A DNA stretch of 64,000 nt, from contig NC_133063.1 in assembly GCF_048771995.1 (NCBI RefSeq), positions 28,166,810 through 28,230,809 of the forward strand, read 5' to 3'. A program made the translations under genes and the position numbers. The first letter of the stretch is position 1; the number at the start of each line of letters is the position of its first letter. Shown here one piece after another: positions 41,011-48,610 of this stretch. The notes below the pieces were generated by a model. The model had not been told where the DNA came from and made no database searches. It saw only the letters and a program-made list of their open reading frames with translations. This DNA is from Taeniopygia guttata. Lineage: Eukaryota; Chordata; Aves; Passeriformes; Estrildidae.

Positions 41011-41549
41011 CCTGTGAGGGGACAGACACACATGCCGCGTTTGCCTTCTCTGCCCAGTTTTTATTTTATTTTGCTTTCCTTTTTTTTTTTTTTCCGTTGT
41101 TTTAATTTTGTTTCTAGAAAGAAAGGAAGGTTCATGGTATCTGGTGCTGTCTTTCTCCAAACATAATAAATCTGTTGAAGACATTAGATTTTTTTTTTTC
41201 CTAAAATAAAAAGCGGCTGCAACAAAAACACACTCAATGCAGTTAGAAGGAAAAGGTCAACTCGATCCAATACAGACCGTAAGTACGGTTGCGTGGTGTG
41301 TCTATAGCACTTAGAGGGGATTTTTTTTTTCTCTGCAAACGGGAGTGTTAAAGAGTTTTGGGAGTTGAGATAACTAAGATTCTTGGGGATTTTAAAAGGA
41401 GGAAGAAAACCCCAAAACAATCCCACAAACAGGGTGGAAGTAAGAGGGTGAAAGCACTGTACCACACAAATCATACTTGACGGTGCACTTGGTGGGCGTT
41501 AAAGCGTAGTGCCTTTTTTGGGTTTTAACTAACCCAGGGTGGGGGATGG

Positions 41550-42160
41550 GGGGAATAAAAGTGACACCATTACAGCCAAGTCTGCATTGCTTCCCCGCCC
41601 CCCCGGGCCCCCAGAGTACTGCGCTCGTTAGCAGGAGCGATGGGCCACCGACAGACCGGGAGGCAACTCGCATGTCACATCGAGACACCAGAAACGCGGG
41701 GCTGAAGCTGGGGGGTGGCGGTGTGATGGTCCGTCGGCGGCTGCCCGCTTCCATCGCCGTCTCGTTTTGCCGGCCCTGAGGTGCAGGGAAGGGAAAGCCC
41801 TGAGGTAAATGGGCCACCTCGGGGAGGTGCGGGGGGCTCGGCGAGGCGTTCCTGGGGGTACTCCAGCAGAGGCGGAGGGGCCGGCGGCGCGGCGCGACGC
41901 GGGCGCGTCCGGGGCAGGGCACGGCCCGCCCCGCTGGGTGTGTGAGGGGCGGCCCCGGCCCTGCGCGGCGGCGGCCAATGGAGCTCGGCTGCGTCACATG
42001 ACGCGGGCGGCGAGACCCGCTGCACTCCTCCTTCCCCCGCCCTCCCGCCACCGGCAATTCATTACGGCTTTTAGCTTCCCATCGCCGGCTAATTAAAAAT
42101 ACTAAGCTAAAGCTCCGAGACGGTCTGACTTGGGAAGGGAGGAGGGAGGCATAGGGAAGG
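41550..42160 (+). promoter_or_regulatory. CpG-rich candidate core promoter of ZNF608
   Basis: A dense CpG stretch includes CCAAT at 41975-41979 (GGCGGCCAATGG). At 41991-42004 lies GCGTCA-CA-TGACGC, an inverted arrangement whose centre TCACATGA (41994-42001) is a MITF/TFE-type M-box. Downstream, an AT-rich TAATTAAAAATA lies near 42090, followed by non-repetitive sequence. It lies about 1.3 kb upstream of the proposed 5'UTR donor and 2.5 kb upstream of the ATG, which suits a CpG-island promoter. The exact transcription start is not determinable from sequence alone. Confidence 0.55.
41975..41979 (+). promoter_or_regulatory. CCAAT box (NF-Y-like)
   Basis: GGCCAATGG in a CpG-rich context matches the extended NF-Y consensus. 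It stands 15 bp upstream of the M-box-like TCACATGA. Confidence 0.45.
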
Positions 42161-42570
42161 GGGAGGGGGTGATAACGATAGACTGCGAGGTTTGCTGAGA
42201 CAATAAGGTGGGAGCGATCTGTCCTGACAAAAAGGTCGTCTGCTTTATCTCCTCGGACTCTAATTACTGAATTACTTACCGCATGACTGACTAGCCCAAG
42301 CTCACAGGTTTTTTGTTGTTATTATTTTTCCCCCTCGAGACAGCCATTCGAAACTGATACATGCCTATGCTATTTTTTTTTCCTAATTCCTATTTTTAAA
42401 AAGCGCTGATCTAACGCTGGTGGGGGAGGGACGGACAGACGAACGGACGGGGATAGGCACCCCCCTCCCCGAAATTTTACTCCTGGGAAAATTTAGTTCG
42501 TTTGAGAGCACGCAGTCCTTCCTCCACTCCCACAAAATGTTTTGATAACCAGTTTATCAGATCAGTGATT

Positions 42571-42660
42571 CCCCCCCCCCCCGCCCCCCCGCTCCTCCTC
42601 CTCCTCCTCCTCCTCCTCTTCCTCGGCCCCCCCTCTCCCCCCGCCTCCCCCGCCTGTTTC
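42571..42660. repeat. Polypyrimidine tract (C runs and TCC repeat)
   Basis: Twelve C, G, seven C, G, then about nine CTC/TCC units and more C-rich sequence. The complementary strand is a G-run/GGA tract with quadruplex and triplex potential. It lies in the promoter zone about 700 bp upstream of the proposed 5'UTR donor. One frame reads as poly-Pro/Leu, which is an artefact of composition. Confidence 0.7.
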
Positions 42661-42939
42661 CCCTCAAGTTACTTCAAGAAATCAGATCTGTCAGGACGGG
42701 CGAAAAAAATGCCACTTCCCAACTAACAGGCGGAATCCAGCCCAGATTTTCAGTCCTTTCTTCTTTTTTCCTTCCTCCCTTTCACTAATTTATCCCGATG
42801 TTAGCACATTCTGTCTTGTAACACCCGGGCGCCTGTAGATTTCTTTCGTGGGATCCTTACTTACTGATCGGGATGGCTCCCAGGTCCGAGGCTGAAGACG
42901 GAGTGTGAAGTTGGGGAAACATTTTTTTTTTTCTCTCTC

Positions 42940-42964
42940 TTTTTTTTTTTTTTTTTTTTTTTTT
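42940..42964 (+). repeat. Poly(T) run (25 T) after CT repeats
   Basis: CTCTCTCT followed by 25 T, just upstream of or inside the proposed 5'UTR exon region. Confidence 0.9.
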
Positions 42965-43222
42965 GATATTATTGTGGTGATTATTACCTCTCGGTGCTTA
43001 TTCAGGAAAAGCAAACAAAAAAAAAATCTGGTCCTTGATGCTTCACTTCTGAATGTGAAATATTACCTCCCAGCTCATAAAGTTGTGAGGCACAGCATTT
43101 TTGATTTTTTTTGCCTTTTTTGCTTTTTTTTTTTCTTTAAGCAAGGATGAAAAAAACCTAGACAAACAAACAAACAAAAAAAAAAAAGGACTTCTGATCC
43201 GTGTGCCAAAGTAGGGGGAGTT

Positions 43223-43255
43223 ATGTTATTGACCGATCTATACTGGCTGAGATGA
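43223..43255 (+). other. Upstream ORF 1 in the proposed 5'UTR exon (10 codons)
   Basis: A 10-codon frame (MLLTDLYWLR) in the proposed ZNF608 leader exon. Its stop TGA at 43253-43255 overlaps the start ATG at 43252-43254 of the next upstream ORF (sequence ATGA). It matters only if transcription starts upstream of about 43.2 kb, which is inferred. Confidence 0.3.
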
Positions 43256-43359
43256 TATTTGCTTTCTACTTCTTGATCACTTGCTCTTTAAGTAAAATGA
43301 GGGACAGAGTTGTTGCTGAGACGAGTGGGAACAGCATTTTGATTTGCTGGTTTAATTAA
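43252..43359 (+). other. Upstream ORF 2 in the proposed 5'UTR exon (35 codons)
   Basis: A 35-codon frame starting at the ATG that overlaps the stop of the preceding upstream ORF. It ends TAA 19 nt before the proposed donor at 43378. The first half is hydrophobic (MIFAFYFLITCSL), the second half polar. An internal in-frame ATG lies at 43297. It could act as a translation-attenuating leader ORF or be chance. Conservation is unknown. Confidence 0.25.
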
Positions 43360-43378
43360 AAATGATAAAGGATTAAAG

Positions 43379-44327
43379 GTAAGCATTATGCATATATATG
43401 TATAAATATTTCGGCAGTCGACTGTAAAAGGGAGAGATCCCTTTAAAAATCGTTTTAACTAAGCTTTGTCAAACACACACTCATTTGCGGTCACTGAGGC
43501 CACCTTGGTGCAGATCACTTAAAGTGTATGTCTTAATCAGTTTCCTGTACAGTCAGTAATACTATATTTAACAGACCTAACAATTGTGTGACCAAGGAAT
43601 ACATTAGAGTTGCTTTTAGAATTGTTATCTTAAGGATTTTTTTTTAAAGAAATGAGAATTTTTATTTCTTCTCACTTTTTTTTTTATTTTAACCTATGGA
43701 TTTTAATATTTTTCAGTAAACATTTGAGTTTGTAAGTTGTTGTTTTTAACAGAAGGTGTATTGTGGCAGGGGAAAATGAGGTTTTCCACTTCCTTTAGCA
43801 CTTCCCCCCCCCCCCCCCACCAAGAGATTAAGTGGAAGGGGGGGTTAAAAGATAATACAGGAGAATCACAAAACTTCAAGGTTCTGGTTTAAAGCCACAA
43901 AATCCATGGAATGCACTGAAGAGTGAATCTTTGTCCTTCCTTTTCTCCCTTTTGTGCCTAGGTGGTGGTCCTAGGGGTTAGATTACAACATGTGCTCCAA
44001 CAGCTAGGCACCACTTCTCTGACTGTATTTCCTGAACTTTGTGTATTTAAATAATGTAGATAATTTTTTCTCCCTTTTGTTTTCCTTCTTTTTTTTCTTG
44101 TTTTTTATCGACATGGTTCTTAAAGAGAGGTTGTGGATGTTGGTATACAACTAGATTAAAAGTGCTCATTGTAAAACACCACAGCCACTATCTCTGGCTT
44201 AACAAACTTAATAACGTGGCAATGCTGAATGTTTTTGCTCCCCTCTACCTTGCCCCCTCTTTACTGAGTGACGTTATATCGTGGTAACACCCAGACAAGA
44301 AATACTTGACTATTTCCCTCCTCACAG
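43379..44327 (+). other. ZNF608: Proposed ZNF608 intron 1 (within the 5'UTR)
   Basis: The donor AAG|GTAAGC at 43378/43379 is close to the full consensus, and it pairs naturally with the acceptor ending at 44327 to give a 949-nt intron. The interval is AT-rich with T runs, a 15-C run at 43804-43818 and no open frame of note, as expected for an intron. The upstream noncoding exon would end at 43378. Its 5' end cannot be fixed here, but CpG-rich promoter sequence lies at about 41.55-42.7 kb. No transcript evidence is available. Confidence 0.5.
43804..43844 (+). repeat. C15 run with nearby G7 run (foldback)
   Basis: Fifteen C at 43804-43818 and seven G at 43838-43844 are separated by about 19 bases and can pair as a hairpin. 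It lies in proposed intron 1. Homopolymer length may vary or be misassembled. Confidence 0.8.
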
Positions 44328-44489
44328 GACAACGTGGATGTGGACTGCAGGTTGTGAGCCTAGACACACCTAGGGGAGGAAGACAGGAAGAGTTGAACTT
44401 AAGAGAGAGCCCAGCGGAGATAAACGAATGTCCCCACATCTCCAAGGAAAAGTTCATCAGATTTTTACTCTAGAGATCTTATCTTCAGG
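44328..44489 (+). other. ZNF608: ZNF608 5'UTR part of the coding exon (proposed)
   Basis: A good 3' splice site ends at 44327: pyrimidine-rich TATTTCCCTCCTCACAG, with a branch-point-like CTTGAC about 20 nt upstream. Using it gives a 162-nt untranslated leader ahead of the ATG. This resembles the paralog ZNF609, whose start-codon exon also carries roughly 120 nt of 5'UTR. An alternative acceptor ends at 44488 (ATCTTATCTTCAG), directly before the ATG. It is weaker because a nearby TAGAG interrupts its pyrimidine tract. The leader contains an in-frame TGA (44355-44357) and TAA (44421-44423), which support the chosen start codon. Confidence 0.6.
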
Positions 44490-44499
44490 ATGTCATTGA
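44428..44499 (+). other. Upstream ORF overlapping the ZNF608 start codon (23 codons)
   Basis: An ATG at 44428 in a different frame runs 23 codons and stops at TGA 44497-44499, past the main ATG at 44490. Position -3 is C, so initiation would be modest. It is present in the mRNA only if the acceptor at 44327 is used; the alternative acceptor at 44488 would remove it. Confidence 0.35.
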
Positions 44500-45374
44500 A
44501 CACTTCCACTGCAGGAAAAGGTGTGGATCCAAATGCAGTTGACACTTATGACAGTGGCGATGATTGGGAAATCGGTGTTGGTAATTTAATAATTGATTTG
44601 GACGCCGACTTAGAGAAGGACAGACAGAAATTTGAGATGAATAATTCTAATACCACCAGCAGCAGCAACACCAGCTCCAAGGATTGTGGGGGTCTGGCTT
44701 CCAGTGGGGTTAATGCTACCTCAGCCTTAGCTGATGGCCTAAAATTCACTTCTGTTCAGCCCTCTGCTCCCCAGGGGAATTCCTCTCACAAAGACACTAG
44801 CAAATCAAAAGTGAAAAGGAGTAAAACTTCTAAGGATGCTAATAAATCTCTGCCTTCTGCTGCCTTGTATGGGATTCCTGAGATCAGCAGTGGTGGCAAA
44901 AGGCAGGAAGTCCAAGGGCGCCCTGGAGAGGCAACTGGCATGAATTCAGCACTGGGTCAAAGTGTGAGCAGTAACCCAAACAGCAATAATAACAACACCA
45001 GCAACACCACGACCGTAGCCTCTTGTGGGAAAAACAAAGAGGAGAAACCAGGTAAAGCCCCAGGCAGCAGAGGCTCCAAGCGGGATAAGGACGCAGGAAA
45101 ATCCAGGAAGGACAAGCAGCATGACCTGCAGCAGGGCCACCCCAATGGCAGTGGGGGTGGCAATAGCCAAATTCCCTCTGGGCACCTCTATGGCTTCGGG
45201 GCCAAGGGAGGCAATGGTGGAAGCAGCAGCCCCTTCCACTGTACCTCTTCTGCTGTGGGGGAGGTGAGCAAAAGTACCCCGGATTCAGGGTTAATGGGGA
45301 ACTCTGTTTTGGTAAAGAAGGACGAGGAGGAGGAGGAGAGCCACAGGCGAATCAAGAAATTGAAAACAGAAAAG
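44490..45374 (+). CDS. ZNF608: ZNF608, first coding exon (residues 1-295, partial gene)
   Basis: This exon encodes the N-terminal part of zinc finger protein 608, a large nuclear regulator (about 1,500 residues in mammals) related to ZNF609 and Drosophila scribbler/brakeless. Mouse ZNF608 has been linked to repression of Rag1/Rag2 in thymocytes. Residues 18-44 form the acidic block around [20 protein letters not shown] that both paralogs share. The following Ser/Thr/Asn-rich region (about 51-63), the [15 protein letters not shown] stretch and the [10 protein letters not shown] segment match ZNF608 rather than ZNF609. A second N/S/T-rich tract lies near residues 164-176. The exon ends with a five-Glu run and the basic [10 protein letters not shown], a likely nuclear localisation signal. 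The ATG has A at -3, and an in-frame TAA lies upstream at 44421-44423. The coding part is exactly 295 codons and ends AAG|GTAGGA, a phase-0 donor at the point where the mammalian protein continues VDPLF. The open frame runs 20 codons past the donor into intron. The zinc finger exon is outside the window. Identification is from remembered family sequence, not a search. Confidence 0.96.
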
Positions 45375-45506
45375 GTAGGAAAAAGCACCTCTCCACCTCT
45401 TCTGTGTTTCCCCATGTCTATAATGAGTGTCCCATGACTGTATGTCTGGCTCCTCTGTCTTCCCTGCTGTGTATTTGTGACATGCGTATGTCCTTCCTCC
45501 TTCCCT

Positions 45507-45585
45507 TAAAAAAAATCAAAAAACAAACCAACCAAACAAAAACACTTAAAAAAAAACACACCAAAAAAAATCAACAAAACCAGCA
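45507..45585 (+). repeat. A-rich low-complexity tract
   Basis: AAAC/ACCAAAC and poly-A units just inside the ZNF608 intron, about 130 bp after the donor. No SINE body is recognised. Confidence 0.75.
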
Positions 45586-46307
45586 GAGAGACCTCTTCCC
45601 TACATGGATGATACCATGTTTCCAGTGTACTGCTCTTCCTTGTGATTTCCTCTCCTGTCTTCAGACCTAGAGAACGTTTCTGTTTTGCCTGTTTGTTGTA
45701 ATTGTGTTTTCTCAGAAGGAGAAACACAGAGATGACCCTGACTAAGCTGTCCCAAATTTTAGCAGAGAGCAGCAGTACCAGTGGGACGGCATGTGTTCGC
45801 AGGCTGGGGCTGCATAGCTCAGGCTCCAGGCGCAGCAGGTCTTGAATGTGCTGACTCTACCACAGCATCAGCAGACGTTTGTGGCCATTCCTCTCCCAGT
45901 GTCTAAAGGAACCCCTCTCCCTTTCTCTGGTCCTCTGCCTAGAGCTGAGGTTGTGCCTGGGGAGGAAACAGGAGCTGTCAGCAGAGACCAGGGTTCTACT
46001 GTTGCACTTTGAGGAGATGCAGGATGCGTATTGTGTTGGGGTCTTCCATGGCACTGTAGCCCAGAGGCCCTAGAAGCTGGTGTGGCGACTGGGCAGAAGG
46101 AACCGGCAGACAGGCAGTGTCTCTTGTCTTCCTGGAAGGAGGATGCTGGGAGCAGGGAAATGCACCTTGTGCTGAGAATTGTGTGTGCAAAACAGCTTTT
46201 GGAACAGAGTGGAGCCGTTTGTCTCCTGTCTGGAGGAGTTTTCCTCTCTGAGCCATGCTGGCTCTTGGATTTGAACTGCTTGTTTGTTGAACGGTTGAAA
46301 TGTGTGA

Positions 46308-46340
46308 AATAAATCAGATGGGAGTGTGTGGTTTTATTCC
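46308..46340 (+). terminator. Possible intronic polyadenylation signal in ZNF608
   Basis: AATAAA at 46308-46313 is followed within 10-30 nt by a GU/U-rich stretch (GGGAGTGTGTGGTTTTATT), the arrangement of a mammalian- or avian-type poly(A) site. It lies about 930 nt after the coding-exon donor. AATAAA is frequent in AT-rich DNA, so this is tentative. Confidence 0.3.
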
Positions 46341-48379
46341 TTTCTATTTCAGATGCTTCCTGTATGAATAGATGGCTGCTACTCTATTATTTGGGAAAGG
46401 TGGAATGAGACCTTGTTGTCTTTTGTCAACTGCTGGTTCAAAGATGTTCTGGTGTTGGTGGGAGTTCAGTCCCTAGGGCAGAAGCCATCTTCTGGGGGTG
46501 CAGAGGGCGAGTGTTGGCCCAGGATTATAAGTATGGTAAATTCTACAGGTTGTTAAACAAAGAGAACCTGCTCTGCCTGAAAAATAAAGCAAACCATAAC
46601 CCTCTAGATGAACAATCTCAGGGTGTTAAGATTGTGACTGTATTGTCAGCTGTTTCTCCTAAATTACCTGCTTTTACAACTTCCCCAATGAACGTTCAGC
46701 AATGGGGCAACTTTCAAGTCAGTGTTAACTGTGTGGTCTGCAAGTGTCTGGGAGGGCTGAATGTCTCAGGGAATGGGGAGTTATGTCTTCTGGTTACCAG
46801 CTTTTTGTATTTCAGTCATGAAGTTTGTGTAATACTAAGTCGACTGGAGGATTAGATTTGGGTGTTTGTGATAGCAGATATTTGTTAGTACTGAAAGATA
46901 ATTCCAAGGGATTCTGTTCAAGGCAATGAACAAATTATATTTCATATTGTATGCATATTATTGCTTTTAAGATAGCATATCTATGGATGAATTTGAATGA
47001 GCCTTATGACCTTGTCTAAATGCAGATGAGAAAACAAGATTGCTGTGTAATTCATATCTATATGTTTGCATTTTGATTTATGAAAAATGCTGATCACGGC
47101 AGAAAGATGTCCAAAAATCTCATGTTCTCTTTATTATCTTAGTACAGTAGGCATTTACTTTTGTTGCCAATAGTCTTCAAATTGGAGTTCTCTAATCTGT
47201 TTTAACTATCTAGATAAATTGCCCTAATCCGGTCTTCACAATGGATGTGGTTAAAGAGTCAGAGCCATTTGATTGGATTCAGTGGCTGCCTGGAATGTGG
47301 GAGGTACTGCCCTTTTGCAACCCCCTTAGCCTTTTAATCTCTCAGCCAAATGTTCGCATTCAACAATTTTGTTTAGCTCGCAATCTGAACATTTCAGTAC
47401 CTCAAAGCTGCTGCCATGGCAACGGAGATTAGAGGGTGGTGTGGTTTCTCCCGTTTTTGTGTTCTTTCAACTCTCTAGTCACACAGGAAATTGTATGAGG
47501 AATCTATATACGTGCGAGTAATTTTATGTGCAATGTAAATGGGATGGCGTGCAAATTCAGAGCAAACACATATGGAGGAGTTCAGCGTCAGTGGCACACT
47601 CTGTGTGTGTGTTGTAGATGTCGCTCCAGGAGGAGGTCTGGAGCTTGCATTTCCAGCAACAGCCACTGCTGTTGGCACACACCGACTTTAATATAGGCTT
47701 TGCACACCAGAGTCGTGCAGCCTTGGCCATTGTCTGGCACAATGGTGTGCTTGCTTGCTATCTTAAATAAAGTCCCTTAGTATTTTTTCATGGCCAAGAA
47801 TGTTCCCTTTTATAATAACAATAACAGTAATAATGTGTATCTTGTTGGTGATAATGGTTGATATTATGAGTCCTGCCAGTAGCAACATTAGTAATATTCA
47901 AGTGTTTGTTTGTTGATCTGCGTTGGGGTTTTTTGGTGGGTGTTTTGTGGGGGTTTTTTTTGTTTGTTTTGGTTTGGTTTTTTTCCCCAAATCGTCTTTA
48001 GAAAGAATTATTTAAAGGTTTTAGATTTGTTTTGACTGTTTATATGCTGGAACATATAGCTATACTTGAAGAAAGCAACTTGAATTAGTAGCTAAATACA
48101 TAATTTTCAGCCTACATGTTGAAATCAATGTTCAGTTATCTTACAGTTGTGCAAGACATGCCTCGTGAATTTGGAAGTTTCCTTTTAGAATCAGATGAGT
48201 TCATGACTGCTGATTAAAAATCTACGTGTTTTTATATGTGGCATGGAATATAATACTGCATTTGTTTACTATTTGTGAAAAGCTTGGAGCAGATTCCCAG
48301 GAGTTGTAGTCACTGTTTAGCTTTCACAGCATGCTTCAATTCTATTTTTAGTCTATTTATTATGTTTCCTTGCTGCAGA

Positions 48380-48610
48380 AAGTCATGTAAAACATGATAA
48401 ATTGGATCTTACGAAGCCTAATTAAATCAATGACTGTGTTCTGCTGGCTCTTTTATGCAGAAACCACAAGTATGTTGTAAAAGTTGCCACTCCCCTAATA
48501 TGTGGATAAAGTCAAAGCGTGCTGTAATGTTTGAGCTATATTTATGCAGTCCATTTTGTGGCTAAGCCAACACTGACATGTCTGAATAAGTAGCTTTGAC
48601 AGGTAGGCTA
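48380..48610. promoter_or_regulatory. Conserved-looking intronic segment (possible enhancer)
   Basis: Single-copy sequence with clustered factor-like motifs: CCTAATTAAATCAATGA (homeodomain/PBX-like), RUNX cores AACCACA (48462-48468) and TGTGG (48501-48505) in opposite orientation, and TTTATGC elements. It lacks the homopolymers that fill neighbouring sequence. No alignment was possible, so conservation is only suspected. Confidence 0.25.

Noticed and set aside
40435..41184. Minus-strand frame of 249 codons
   Set aside because: It lies across the GTG-rich repeat and A/T runs; the His/Thr/Pro-rich and Lys-rich composition comes from base composition, with no domain.
41392..42057. Minus-strand frame of 221 codons
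   Set aside because: CpG-island DNA lacks stop codons by composition; the Pro/Arg/Ala-rich product has no recognisable fold, and similar frames occur in other phases of the same region.
45375..45437. Last 20 codons of the ZNF608 open frame as normal coding sequence
   Set aside because: They follow a good donor at the point where family members switch to a different sequence (VDPLF), so they are intron in the standard mRNA; kept only as a possible read-through isoform.
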